Counted from the first letter of the stretch, positions 31,586 through 40,431 are shown. The stretch is 64,000 bases of DNA from AC-49 sp963817035 (GCA_963817035.1 CAWFMM010000004.1:868001-932000), one strand, 5' to 3'. The notes: a model not told the origin generated them from the sequence alone. Made by a program: numbers and translations.

Positions 31586-32343
31586 GCGATGACCACACGC
31601 TCGCCCGCGAGCTGGCCGAAGGGGCCGGCGAGCTGCTGCTCGCGCTGCGCGCCGCCGACGCCGCCACCGACCCCGACGCCCTGCGCGACCTCGGCGACCG
31701 CCGCGCGCACGTCTGGCTGATCGAGCAGCTGACGGCCCGGCGGCCTGACGACTTCGTCCTCTCCGAGGAGGCGGCCGACGACTCCGCGCGCCTCGGGGCA
31801 AAGCGACTGTGGATCGTCGACCCGCTCGACGGCACGCGTGAGTTCGGCGAGGCCGGTCGCACCGACTGGGCGGTCCACGTGGCACTCGTCGAAGACGGCG
31901 AGCTGACGGCCGGCGCGGTCGCACTCCCAGCGCGGGACGTCGTCTACGCCACGAATCACGCCCCGCCCGCCCCGCCCGTGCTGCCGAGCCCCGAGCGCGC
32001 CCTGCGTCTGGCGGTGTCGCGCTCGCGCCCCGGCGTCGAGGCCGGGATGCTCGCCGAGCGCCTGGGCGGCGAGCTCGTGCCGATGGGCTCGGCGGGCGTC
32101 AAGGCGATGGCCGTCGTGTCCGGCGACGTCGACGTCTACGCGCACTCCGGCGGCCAGTACGCGTGGGACTCGGCCGCGCCGGTCGCCGTCGCCCGTGCCG
32201 CCGGGCTGCACACCTCGCGCCTCGACGGCTCGCCGCTGGTCTACGGCGGAGAGTCGACGTGGCTGCCCGACCTGCTGATCTGCCGGCCCGAGCTGGCCCA
32301 GAACGTGCTCGCCCTGATCGCCGAGGAGGCCAACCGGGCATGA
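31582..32343 (+). CDS. cysQ: CysQ-type 3'(2'),5'-bisphosphate nucleotidase
   Basis: 253 residues of the inositol-monophosphatase superfamily. Metal-binding motifs are LSEEAADD, DPLDGTREF (near residue 80) and the later WDSAAPVAVARAAG. GTREF rather than GTxNF favours the CysQ branch, which removes phosphate from PAP, the product left by sulfotransferases. Coupled GTGA to the SDR and ATGA to the sulfotransferase. That location supports PAP recycling. Confidence 0.85.
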   Translation: MSDDHTLARELAEGAGELLLALRAADAATDPDALRDLGDRRAHVWLIEQLTARRPDDFVLSEEAADDSARLGAKRLWIVDPLDGTREFGEAGRTDWAVHVALVEDGELTAGAVALPARDVVYATNHAPPAPPVLPSPERALRLAVSRSRPGVEAGMLAERLGGELVPMGSAGVKAMAVVSGDVDVYAHSGGQYAWDSAAPVAVARAAGLHTSRLDGSPLVYGGESTWLPDLLICRPELAQNVLALIAEEANRA

Positions 32344-33599
32344 GCGCCAAGCTGCTGCTCCACGACCTCCGCTCGCCCGTGCTCACCGACGACCAGCGCG
32401 AGCTGATGGCCGAGGCCGAGTCCAACCCGGTCACGCTGACCGTCGACGCGGTCACCGCCGCTGCCGCCCAGCGCGCGGGCCTCGACGACTTCGGCCCCGA
32501 CGATTTCCGCGAGCGCCTCGCGCTGATCCTCGACGAGGTCGACTCGCAGCCCAACTACACCGAGCTGCTGCGCGCGACGTTCTACAACCGCGCCGTCGCC
32601 GTCCTGACCAACCGCCTCCTGGCGCTCGACCTCCTGCGCCGCCACCCCGAGATCCACGAACGGCGCATCGAGCGCCCGCTGATCATCGCCGGCCTGCCGC
32701 GCTCGGGGACCACGCACCTGCTCAACCTGCTCGCGGCCGGCAACCGCTTCAGCGCGCTGCGCTTCTGGGAGTCCGTGCAGCCGGTGCCGCTGCCCGGCGA
32801 GCCGGTGCCCAACGACCACACCGCCGATCCACGCTACCTCCGCAGCGCCGCCGGCTGGGAGCGCCTGCAGCGCGTCAACCCGATGATGGCGCCCTATCAC
32901 CCGATGGATCCCGATCACATCCATGAGGACCTCGAGCTCCAGACGCCGAACATCGCCACCTACTACTGGGAGTGGATGGCGCGGATGCCGCGATGGCGCG
33001 ATCACTACCTCGCCCACGACCAGACCGAGCACTACGCCTTCGGCAAGACGATGCTCAAGTTGCTGGACTTCGAGCACGACTCGACGCGGCGCTGGGTCGT
33101 CAAGACGCCCCAGCACTTCGAGCAGCTCCCGGCGATTCTCCGCGTCTACCCCGACGCTCTGCTGATCTTCACCCACCGAGATCCGGTCGCCTCGCTGCAG
33201 TCGATCGTCACGCAGCTCGCGTACGTGATCCGCACGCGCGAGCGAGTCGTCGATCCCGACTGGTACTACGCCTACTGGGTCGATCGCGTCGAGCGGCTGC
33301 TGCGCGCCTACGTGCGCGACATCGAGCAGGTCCCGGCCGACCAGCGCTTCGACGTTCATTTCGACGAGTTCATGGCCGACGACCTCGGCATGGCGCAGCA
33401 GATCCACGCGGCCGCCGGCATCGAGCCCGACGGCGCGCTGCGCAGCGACCTCCAGCACTTCCTCGACACCCACGGTCGCCACCAGTACGGCGCGATCGAC
33501 CACGACCTGCGCCGCGACTTCGGCGCCGACATCGACGCGCTGCGCGAGCGCTTCGCCTTCTACACCGACCACGTCAGAATCCGCACGGAGGTGCGCTGA
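32340..33599 (+). CDS. PAPS-dependent sulfotransferase
   Basis: 419 residues. The 5'-phosphosulfate-binding loop LPRSGTTHLLNLL is near residue 120 and the 3'-phosphate-binding segment LIFTHRDPVASLQSI near residue 275, with WVVKTPQHFEQLP just before it. The long N-terminal helical part (ELLRATFYNRAVAVLTNRLLALDLL) is typical of the family-3 sulfotransferases common in actinobacteria. It would move a sulfuryl group from PAPS to an alcohol or sterol-like acceptor. The acceptor is unknown. Coupled to cysQ by ATGA; cysD starts 5 bp later. Confidence 0.9.
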   Translation: MSAKLLLHDLRSPVLTDDQRELMAEAESNPVTLTVDAVTAAAAQRAGLDDFGPDDFRERLALILDEVDSQPNYTELLRATFYNRAVAVLTNRLLALDLLRRHPEIHERRIERPLIIAGLPRSGTTHLLNLLAAGNRFSALRFWESVQPVPLPGEPVPNDHTADPRYLRSAAGWERLQRVNPMMAPYHPMDPDHIHEDLELQTPNIATYYWEWMARMPRWRDHYLAHDQTEHYAFGKTMLKLLDFEHDSTRRWVVKTPQHFEQLPAILRVYPDALLIFTHRDPVASLQSIVTQLAYVIRTRERVVDPDWYYAYWVDRVERLLRAYVRDIEQVPADQRFDVHFDEFMADDLGMAQQIHAAAGIEPDGALRSDLQHFLDTHGRHQYGAIDHDLRRDFGADIDALRERFAFYTDHVRIRTEVR

Positions 33600-33604
33600 C
33601 CCCG

Positions 33605-34510
33605 ATGGCCGTCCGACTGACCCACCTCGAACGCCTCGAAGCCGAGTCGATCCAGATCATGCGCGAGGTCGCCGCGACGAGTGAGAAGCCGGTGATGCTC
33701 TACTCGATCGGCAAGGACTCGGCCGTGATGCTGCGCCTCGCGCTCAAGGCGTTCTACCCGGCGCGCCCGCCGTTCCCGTTCCTGCACGTCGATACGACGT
33801 TCAAGTTCAAGGAGATGATCGCGCTGCGCGAGCAGATGGCGCGTGAGAACGACCTCGACCTGATCGTCCACACCAACCAGGAGGGCGTGGCCGCGGGGAT
33901 CAACCCATTCGACCACGGCTCTGCGGTCTACACCGACGTGATGAAGACGGTCGCGCTCAAGCAGGCGCTCGACGAGCATGGCTTCGACGTCGCGTTCGGT
34001 GGTGCGCGCCGTGACGAGGAGCGCTCGCGGGCCAAGGAGCGCGTGTTCTCGTTTCGCAGCGCGCAGCACCGCTGGGATCCCAAGAGCCAGCGGCCCGAGC
34101 TGTGGTCGCTCTACAACGCCCACAAGCAGCCGGGCCAGTCGATCCGCGTCTTCCCGCTCTCGAACTGGACCGAGCTCGACATCTGGCTCTACATCTACCG
34201 CGAGCAGATCCCGATCGTGCCGCTCTACTTCGCCGCCGAGCGTCCCGTGGTCGAGCGCGACGGCACGCTGATCATGGTCGACGACGACCGCCTGCCGCTC
34301 GACGAGGGCGAGGTGCCCCGGCAGCGGCTGGTCCGCTTCCGCACGCTGGGCTGCTACCCGCTGACCGGGGCGATCGAGAGCGATGCCGACACGCTGCCGA
34401 AGATCGTCCAGGAGATGCTCCTCGCGCGGACGTCGGAGCGCGAGGGACGCGTGATCGACCACGACTCGACCGGTTCGATGGAACGCAAGAAGCAGGAGGG
34501 CTATTTCTGA
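33605..34510 (+). CDS. cysD: Sulfate adenylyltransferase subunit 2
   Basis: 301 residues, full length. The PP-loop is YSIGKDSAVML near residue 33 and the family hallmark GGARRDEERSRAKERVFSFR lies near 132-151. The C-terminus TGSMERKKQEGYF is characteristic. With CysN it makes APS from ATP and sulfate. The stop overlaps the CysN start (TGATG). Confidence 0.97.
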   Translation: MAVRLTHLERLEAESIQIMREVAATSEKPVMLYSIGKDSAVMLRLALKAFYPARPPFPFLHVDTTFKFKEMIALREQMARENDLDLIVHTNQEGVAAGINPFDHGSAVYTDVMKTVALKQALDEHGFDVAFGGARRDEERSRAKERVFSFRSAQHRWDPKSQRPELWSLYNAHKQPGQSIRVFPLSNWTELDIWLYIYREQIPIVPLYFAAERPVVERDGTLIMVDDDRLPLDEGEVPRQRLVRFRTLGCYPLTGAIESDADTLPKIVQEMLLARTSEREGRVIDHDSTGSMERKKQEGYF

Positions 34511-36411
34511 TGTCCGACCTCACCGCGACCCAGGAGGTCGAGGCATACCTCGAGCGCCACAACGCCAAGACGCTGCTGCGCTTCATCACCTGCGGCTCCG
34601 TCGACGACGGCAAGTCGACGCTGATCGGGCGCCTGCTCTACGAGTCGCAGATGATCTTCGACGACCAGCTCGCGGCGTTGGAGGCCGACTCCAAGCGCGA
34701 CGGCACGCAGGGCGAGGAGCTCGACCTGGCGCTGCTGCTCGACGGCCTCGTCGCAGAGCGCGAGCAGGGGATCACGATCGACGTCGCCTACCGCTACTTC
34801 TCGACCGACCGGCGCACGTTCATCGTCGCCGACACGCCGGGTCACGAGCAGTACACGCGCAACATGGTCACCGGCGCCTCGACGGCCGACTGCGCCGTCG
34901 TCCTGGTCGATGCGCGCAAGGGCGTGCTGACCCAGAGCCGGCGCCACATGACGCTCGTCTCGCTGCTCGGGATCCGCCACGTCATCGTCGCGGTCAACAA
35001 GATGGACCTCGTCGACTTCGACCGGGCGCAGTTCGTCGCGATCGAAGCCGACATCGCCGCGCAGGCGCGGTTGCTCGGTCTCGACGACGTGTCGTGCATC
35101 CCGCTTGTCGCGCTGACCGGCGCCAACGTCGTCGCGCGCGACGCGACGATGGAGTGGTACGAAGGCCCGACGCTGATGGAGTACCTCGAGACGGTCGAGA
35201 TCGACGAGGAGCGCATGCAGTCCGAGCCGATGCGGATGCCCGTGCAATGGGTGGTGCGCCCCGACGCGACGTTCCGCGGCTTTGCCGGCACGCTCGCCGG
35301 CGGCACGCTGTCGCCCGGCGACGCGATCATCGTGCTGCCGTCCGGGCGTGAGAGCCGGGTCGACCGGATCGTCACGCGCGACGGCGATCTCGAGCGCGCG
35401 GTCGCCGGCCAAGCGGTCGTCGTGACGCTGACCGACGAGATCGACGTCAGCCGCGGTGACACGATCGCCCACCCTCAGGACCGGCCCGAGGTCGCCGATC
35501 AGTTCGACGCGACGGTCGTCTGGATGAGCGACGAGCCCCTGCTCCCCGGGCGCGGCTACCTGATGCGCGTCGGCTCCGGGCTGGCGACGGCGACGGTCGG
35601 GCCGCTCAAGCACAAGATCGACGTCGAGACGCTCGGGCACATGGCGGCGACGAAGCTCGAGCTCAACGAGATCGGCGAGGTCCAGCTGGCGCTCGATCGG
35701 CGGATCGCGTTCGATCCGTACACCGCCAACCGCGACACCGGCGGGTTCATCCTCATCGACCGGATCACCTTCGACACGGTCGCCGCGGGGCTGCTGCGCT
35801 TCGCCCTGCGCCGCTCGGCCAACGTGCACTGGCAGTCGGTCGAGGTCGACAAGGGCGCGCGCGCGTCACTCAAGAGCCAGAAGCCGGCCGTCGTCTGGAT
35901 GACCGGGCTCTCGGGCGCCGGCAAGTCGACGATCGCCAACCTGGTCGAGCAGCGGCTGCTGGCGCTCGACATCCATACGTACCTGCTCGACGGCGACAAC
36001 GTTCGCCACGGGCTGTGTCGCGACCTCGGCTTCACCGCGGCCGACCGCGTCGAGAACATGCGCCGCGTCGGTGAGGTCGCCCGGCTGATGGCCGACGCCG
36101 GGCTGATCGTGCTCGCGTCGTTCATCTCGCCCTATCGCGCCGAGCGCCGGGCGATCCGCGATCTGCTCGAGCCGGGCGAGTTCCACGAGGTGTACGTCGA
36201 CACACCGCTGGCGCTGGCCGAGCAGCGTGACCGCAAGGGGCTGTACGCCAAGGCGCGCCGTGGCGAGCTGCTCAACTTCACCGGGATCGACGCGCCGTAC
36301 GAGGCGCCGGAGGCGCCCGAGCTGCACATCGACACGACGGCGATCAGCGCGCAGGACGCGGCGGCGCAGGTCATCGAGATGCTCGCGCGCAGCGGGGCGC
36401 TGGAGCGCTAG
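34510..36411 (+). CDS. cysNC: CysN-CysC fusion: ATP sulfurylase GTPase and APS kinase
   Basis: 633 residues. The CysN part has translation-factor GTPase boxes GSVDDGKSTLIGRLL, DTPGHEQYTRNMVTGAS and NKMD, followed by beta-barrel domains to about residue 440. A CysC APS kinase domain begins near residue 455 with the Walker A GLSGAGKST and continues with LDGDNVRHGLCRDLGF and FISPYRAERR. The fusion converts sulfate through APS to PAPS in one polypeptide with CysD. The last gene of the operon; its stop lies in the first unit of a 21-bp repeat. Confidence 0.97.
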   Translation: MSDLTATQEVEAYLERHNAKTLLRFITCGSVDDGKSTLIGRLLYESQMIFDDQLAALEADSKRDGTQGEELDLALLLDGLVAEREQGITIDVAYRYFSTDRRTFIVADTPGHEQYTRNMVTGASTADCAVVLVDARKGVLTQSRRHMTLVSLLGIRHVIVAVNKMDLVDFDRAQFVAIEADIAAQARLLGLDDVSCIPLVALTGANVVARDATMEWYEGPTLMEYLETVEIDEERMQSEPMRMPVQWVVRPDATFRGFAGTLAGGTLSPGDAIIVLPSGRESRVDRIVTRDGDLERAVAGQAVVVTLTDEIDVSRGDTIAHPQDRPEVADQFDATVVWMSDEPLLPGRGYLMRVGSGLATATVGPLKHKIDVETLGHMAATKLELNEIGEVQLALDRRIAFDPYTANRDTGGFILIDRITFDTVAAGLLRFALRRSANVHWQSVEVDKGARASLKSQKPAVVWMTGLSGAGKSTIANLVEQRLLALDIHTYLLDGDNVRHGLCRDLGFTAADRVENMRRVGEVARLMADAGLIVLASFISPYRAERRAIRDLLEPGEFHEVYVDTPLALAEQRDRKGLYAKARRGELLNFTGIDAPYEAPEAPELHIDTTAISAQDAAAQVIEMLARSGALER

Positions 36412-36458
36412 TGGCCCATCCTGAACCGCTAGTGGCCCACTCGATGGCGCTACTGGCC
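36406..36458. repeat. Three copies of an 11-bp motif at 21-bp spacing
   Basis: CGCTAGTGGCC begins at 36406 and 36427, and CGCTACTGGCC at 36448: exactly 21 bp apart, which is two helical turns. The first copy supplies the TAG stop of cysNC. On the other strand the third copy supplies the TAG stop of the IclR gene. The first two copies share 13 bases (CGCTAGTGGCCCA). Confidence 0.75.
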
Positions 36459-37118
36459 GGCTGCTTCGAGGCTGCGGATGCCGTCGCGCAGCGCCACCCA
36501 CGCGTCGTGCTCGGCGCCGCCGAGGCGATCGTGCGGGCCGACGACGACCATCGATCCGACGACCTCACCGCGCGGGTCGCGGACCGGGCCGGCGATCGCC
36601 ACGGTGCGGTTCTCGTCCGGCGCGTAGACGGCGTAGCCCCGGTCGCGGACCTCCTGCAGGTGGGCCGGAGCGTCGGGACCGAAGGCCTGGAAGACGATGC
36701 CGGGCGCGGTGGTCTCAAGACCGAACGGCTCCCAGAGCTGGGCGACGTAGCGGATCGGGTTGGCGCCCGGCGCCTCCTCGAGCGCGATGATGCCGTCTCC
36801 GACCCGGATCGTGTAGACGGCCGTCTCGCCCGTCGCCGCGGCGACCTGGGCCAGCGCGGGGCGCAGGCCGACGAGCACCGAGGTCCGGTGGTCGAGGCCG
36901 CGGTGGATCAGCGCGATCAGCCGCGGGCCGGCGACGTAGCGACGGTCGACGATCTGCAGGTAGCCAAGGTCGCGCAGGTCTCCGAGCAGGTCCGACAGGG
37001 TGCTGCGCGGGATCTGCAGGTCGCGCATCAGCTCCCCGTGCGTCTGTGGGGGGCCACCGGCGGCGACGTGCTCGAGGACCAGCAGCGCGCGGTTCGTACG
37101 GGAGATCTGCTCGGACAC
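36450..37118 (-). CDS. IclR family transcriptional regulator
   Basis: 222 residues from a GTG at 37118. N-terminal winged helix: NRALLVLEHVAAGGPPQTHG, DLQIPRSTLSDLLGDL, YLQIVDRRYVAGPRL. C-terminal IclR ligand domain: GETAVYTIRVGDGIIALEE, APGIVFQAFGPDA, AIAGPVRDPRGEVVGSMVV. An 11-residue upstream extension to a TTG is possible but reads into the promoter. It is divergent from a P450-VOC unit, which it probably controls, and convergent with the sulfur operon. Confidence 0.87.
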   Translation of the reverse strand: MSEQISRTNRALLVLEHVAAGGPPQTHGELMRDLQIPRSTLSDLLGDLRDLGYLQIVDRRYVAGPRLIALIHRGLDHRTSVLVGLRPALAQVAAATGETAVYTIRVGDGIIALEEAPGANPIRYVAQLWEPFGLETTAPGIVFQAFGPDAPAHLQEVRDRGYAVYAPDENRTVAIAGPVRDPRGEVVGSMVVVGPHDRLGGAEHDAWVALRDGIRSLEAAGQ

Positions 37119-37162
37119 CGTCCGGATAATACTGACAACTCTCCGGCTCAACCGGAAACGTC
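37119..37162. promoter_or_regulatory. Divergent IclR / P450 promoter region
   Basis: 44 bp shared by two divergent genes. It contains AATACT (plus strand) and TATTAT (minus strand), which can serve as overlapping -10 elements, and a short CCGG-ctcaa-CCGG dyad. Overlap of the two promoters would let the IclR protein control both. Confidence 0.35.
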
Positions 37163-38374
37163 ATGAGTCTGCCTGACTATCCCTCGCCCGAGCTGATCGA
37201 GTGCCCGTACGGGTTCTACGCTCAGTTGCGCGAGACCGCCCCGGTTCACGCGCTGGCCAACGGCGATCTGATGGTGACGCGCTGGGCGGAGATCGAGCAG
37301 ATCGCCCGCGACACCGAGATGTTCTCGAACCTGATCGGCCCGCGCAACGCGCAGATCCTCGGGGGCGAGCGGGTCGGCGGCGACGACGGCGGGCCGTGGC
37401 CGCTGCCGTTCTCCGACGATCCGCAGCACGCCGCCCAGCGCCGGCTGTGCCGTTCGCTTGTGGCGCGCGAACGGCTGGCGTGGTTCGAGCCGGTGGTGAC
37501 GCGTCTGACCGACGAGCTGATCGACACGTTCGTCGCGCGCGGGGAGGTCGAGTTCCGCACCGAGTTCGCCGAGCTGCTGCCGCGGCGGGTGGTCATGGAG
37601 GCGTTCGGCTTCGCGCGTGAGGACGAGGAGCGCCTGGTCGAGTGGTCGCGCGGGCCCGGGCCGGTCGGCAGCCGACTCGCGTCGGACTCCGAGCGCGCGG
37701 CGGAGTCGCAGCGGCGCAACGAGCTGGCCGCGTACTTCGAGTCGGCGATCGAGGCCCGCCACCAGCAACCGGGTGAGGACTATCTCTCCGAGCTCGTCGT
37801 CCAGCAGGTCGCGCGCGACCGGGCGCTGGATATGCCCTATCTGCTGACCGAGGTCACGAACCTGTTCGCGGCCGGGAACGTGACGACGGGGCACATGCTG
37901 ACCAGCACGATGCGGCTGCTCATCGACAACCCGCAGGCCCTGGCGCGGGTCCAGGCCGATCGCGTGCTGATCGGGGCGCTGCTCGAGGAGTCGATGCGGT
38001 TGGAATCGCCCGTGCAGTGGTTGCAGCGTGTTGCCACGCGCGACTGCGAGCTCGCCGGGGTGGACGTTGCAGCCGGGACCGTCGTCCTGATCGCGTGGGG
38101 CTCGGCGAACCGTGATCCGGCGCGCTTCGAGGATCCCGGGCGCTTCGACCTCGACCGTGGCGATCTCGTCCGTACGCAGCTCGCGTTCGGCTTCGGCTCG
38201 CATCGCTGCATCGGGGCGCCGCTCGCGCGGCTCGAGGGCCGGGTCGCGTTCGAGCGCCTGTTGACACGGCTGGCCGGGCTGCGGGCCCACCCCCACGACC
38301 GCGATCGAACCCACATCCAGGCGCCGAACCAGCGCGCGCCGACCGCCGTCCACATTGCCTTCGACCCTGTCTGA
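37163..38374 (+). CDS. Cytochrome P450
   Basis: 403 residues. The haem loop is a perfect FGFGSHRCIGAPLARLEG near residue 345, and ExxR is in EESMRLESP. The I-helix reads FAAGNVTTGH, so the usual acid before Thr is replaced (AGNVTT); this can change oxygen activation. GTVVLIAWGSANRDPARFEDP is the usual beta-3/K' region. An IclR gene is divergent 44 bp away and a VOC protein follows closely, suggesting an inducible pair. No ferredoxin follows. Confidence 0.93.
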   Translation: MSLPDYPSPELIECPYGFYAQLRETAPVHALANGDLMVTRWAEIEQIARDTEMFSNLIGPRNAQILGGERVGGDDGGPWPLPFSDDPQHAAQRRLCRSLVARERLAWFEPVVTRLTDELIDTFVARGEVEFRTEFAELLPRRVVMEAFGFAREDEERLVEWSRGPGPVGSRLASDSERAAESQRRNELAAYFESAIEARHQQPGEDYLSELVVQQVARDRALDMPYLLTEVTNLFAAGNVTTGHMLTSTMRLLIDNPQALARVQADRVLIGALLEESMRLESPVQWLQRVATRDCELAGVDVAAGTVVLIAWGSANRDPARFEDPGRFDLDRGDLVRTQLAFGFGSHRCIGAPLARLEGRVAFERLLTRLAGLRAHPHDRDRTHIQAPNQRAPTAVHIAFDPV

Positions 38375-38387
38375 GAGGACCGTGCTC

Positions 38388-38828
38388 ATGCCCGATTCCG
38401 CGCCCCCGTTCTACCAAGTGGGAATCATCGTGCCTGCGCTGGAGCCCGCGATGGAGGAGCTCAGCACGGGGCTCGGGCTGACGTGGGGAACGATCGTCGA
38501 GATCGCCTACGTCGCCGAGCCGGTCCGCTTCGTCTTCTCGGTCCAGGGCCCGCCGCACATCGAGCTGATCGAGGGTGCGCCCGGTGGACCCTGGGATACG
38601 ACCGGTGCGCCGCGGATGGACCACATCGGCTGCTGGTCGGCCGACGTGCAGACCGAGAAGCACGAGCTCGAGGCCCGCGGCCTCCCGATCGATGTCGACG
38701 GCGAGGCGCTGGGCAATCCGATCTTCACCTACCACCGCGCGCCGGCCAGCGGCATGCGGGTGGAGCTGGTCTCCGAGTCGGTCCGGGAGCGGTTCTACGC
38801 GAGCCTGGGGCGCGCCGCCGACAGCTGA
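38388..38828 (+). CDS. VOC (glyoxalase/bleomycin-resistance fold) protein
   Basis: 146 residues. PFYQVGIIVPALEPAMEELS starts the first beta-alpha-beta-beta-beta unit and PRMDHIGCWSADVQTEKHELE starts the second. Possible metal ligands are the His of MDHIG and a Glu in HIELIEG. Members include extradiol-type dioxygenases, epimerases and isomerases. The ATG at 38388 is preceded by GAGAGG; the gene lies 13 bp after the P450. Confidence 0.8.
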   Translation: MPDSAPPFYQVGIIVPALEPAMEELSTGLGLTWGTIVEIAYVAEPVRFVFSVQGPPHIELIEGAPGGPWDTTGAPRMDHIGCWSADVQTEKHELEARGLPIDVDGEALGNPIFTYHRAPASGMRVELVSESVRERFYASLGRAADS

Positions 38829-38912
38829 GTGGTCGACAGCTGAGGGGTCAGACCCCTTGAGTGGTACCCACTGAGATTTGTTGAGCGCGGGGGTGATAGG
38901 GGGTCAGACCCC
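38819..38912. repeat. REP-like palindromes and a 15-bp tandem repeat between convergent genes
   Basis: GGGGTCAGACCCC, a perfect palindrome around one A, occurs at 38844-38856 and 38900-38912. Between them lies AGTGG-tac-CCACT. Just before, a 15-bp unit beginning CGACAGCTGAG is tandemly repeated over the VOC stop. The second palindrome contains the TGA stop of the exporter gene. Structure and position fit REP/BIME-like elements that also act as a bidirectional terminator. Confidence 0.7.
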
Positions 38913-40325
38913 TTTGCGGTTCACCGGCGCGATGGCAAGTCGCATCGCGGGCACGATCGCCAGCGCAGTCAGCAGCAGCGCCCACAGGAATGCCGTCCCG
39001 AACGCATGCGCGATTTCGACGGGATCGTGAGAGCCGACGAGCCCGCGTGACAGCACGACCGCCAGCACCGCGGTCCCCAGCGACCCGCCGACCTGCTGTG
39101 AGATCCGTACCGTCGTCGAGGCCCGCGGGATCTGATCCGAGCGCAGATCACGGAACGCCGCGGTGAAGATCGGGACGATCGAGGCCGCCAGCCCGAAGCC
39201 GCGGAAGAATTGCCCGAGGCCGAGGATCCACTCGCTCGTTCCCGGCTCGACGAACACGTAGGGCAGCGTCCCGATCGCGCTCAACGCCAGGCCGGCGAAG
39301 ACGATCGGCCTCGGAGCAAAGCGGTCAGCCATCCGCCCGACGACGAACAGGCACAGCAGCGTCCCGATGCCCTGCGGCAGCAGCAGCAGCCCCGCCTGCA
39401 ACGGCGTCCGGCCGCGCGCGATCTGCTCGTAGAGCGGCAGGAGCAGCAGCGCCCCGAACAGCGACAGCCCGCCGACGAACATCACGCCGACTGCGCCCGA
39501 GAACGCCCGCGCCTTGAACAGGCGCACGTCGATCAGCGGTTCGCCCTCGGTCCGCAGCGCGTGGCGGACGAACGCCGCGAGCAGCATCGCCCCGCCGATC
39601 AGCGGCACGAGCACGCCGGCCGCCGCGAACCCGCCGTGGGCACCGACCTCCGCAAATCCGTAGACGAACAGTGCCAGCCCGGGGGAGAGCAGCACCAAGC
39701 CCCGCACGTCGAGGCGGCGCGACGCGCTCCCGGCCTCGGTCCGCAACCCGCGATACGCGAGCGTCAGGGCGAGCAGGCAGATCGGCAGGTTGACGTAAAA
39801 GATCCAGCGCCACGACATGCTCGTGACGATCAGGCCGCCGATGATCGGCCCGAGCACCGGCCCGAGCTGTGCGGGAACCCCCAGCAGCGCCATCCCCCGC
39901 CCCAGCCGCTGCGGCCCCGCCGCGCGCGTGATGATCGTCTGGGCGACCGGGGTCAGCAGTCCGCCGCCCACGCCCTGGACGACGCGAAACGCGATCAGCG
40001 ACCCGGCCGACCACGCGAGGCCGCAGAGCAGCGATCCGCCGAGAAAGCCGGTCAGCGCCACCAGCCACACCCGCCTTGGGCCGAAACGATCCATCGCCCA
40101 GCCGCTGAGCGGCATCACGACCGCGAGCGCGAGCAGGTACGCGGTCGTGACCCACTGGATCGTGGTCACCGACGCGTGCAGATCGTGCGCGAGCGTGTCG
40201 AGCGCGACGCTGACCATCGTCGTGTCGAGCAACGACGCCAGGATGCCGAGCAGGATGATTCCCGCCACACGCAGGAACGCCGCGTCGAGGCGCGTCGGGT
40301 CGACGACCGGAACGGTGGCCGTCAC
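38904..40325 (-). CDS. MFS exporter, DHA2 (EmrB/QacA) family
   Basis: 473 residues with about 14 hydrophobic helices. Motif A appears as GWAMDRFGPRRVWL, motif C as RLGRGMALLGVPAQLGPVLGPIIGG, with LDTTMVSVALDTLAHDL in helix 1 and SMSWRWIFYVNLPICLLAL between helices. It would export drugs or toxic intermediates by proton antiport. GTG start. Divergent from the SnoaL-like gene at 40509; the gap carries a possible gene remnant. Confidence 0.92.
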   Translation of the reverse strand: MTATVPVVDPTRLDAAFLRVAGIILLGILASLLDTTMVSVALDTLAHDLHASVTTIQWVTTAYLLALAVVMPLSGWAMDRFGPRRVWLVALTGFLGGSLLCGLAWSAGSLIAFRVVQGVGGGLLTPVAQTIITRAAGPQRLGRGMALLGVPAQLGPVLGPIIGGLIVTSMSWRWIFYVNLPICLLALTLAYRGLRTEAGSASRRLDVRGLVLLSPGLALFVYGFAEVGAHGGFAAAGVLVPLIGGAMLLAAFVRHALRTEGEPLIDVRLFKARAFSGAVGVMFVGGLSLFGALLLLPLYEQIARGRTPLQAGLLLLPQGIGTLLCLFVVGRMADRFAPRPIVFAGLALSAIGTLPYVFVEPGTSEWILGLGQFFRGFGLAASIVPIFTAAFRDLRSDQIPRASTTVRISQQVGGSLGTAVLAVVLSRGLVGSHDPVEIAHAFGTAFLWALLLTALAIVPAMRLAIAPVNRKGV

Positions 40326-40326
40326 G

Positions 40327-40431
40327 TCAACCGGATGAGGTCAGCATGTCGGTCGGGAGATCGAGCAGGACTGGACCGGTCGCCGACGATGAGGTGATGT
40401 CCAGAACCGGGGTGACGAGCTCGGCCCATGA
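40327..40431 (-). pseudogene. Possible remnant of a thiamine-diphosphate enzyme
   Basis: One minus-strand frame reads SWAELVTPVLDITSSSATG then PVLLDLPTDML and ends at 40327. GPVLLDLPxDxL is a recognisable piece of the N-terminal domain of acetolactate-synthase-like enzymes. Nothing else of such a gene is visible, so this is a short, uncertain remnant within the exporter's upstream region. Confidence 0.3.

Noticed and set aside
38844..38912. CRISPR-like or phage attachment interpretation of the GGGGTCAGACCCC copies
   Set aside because: Only two copies, palindromic and not separated by uniform spacers; no cas or integrase gene in the window.
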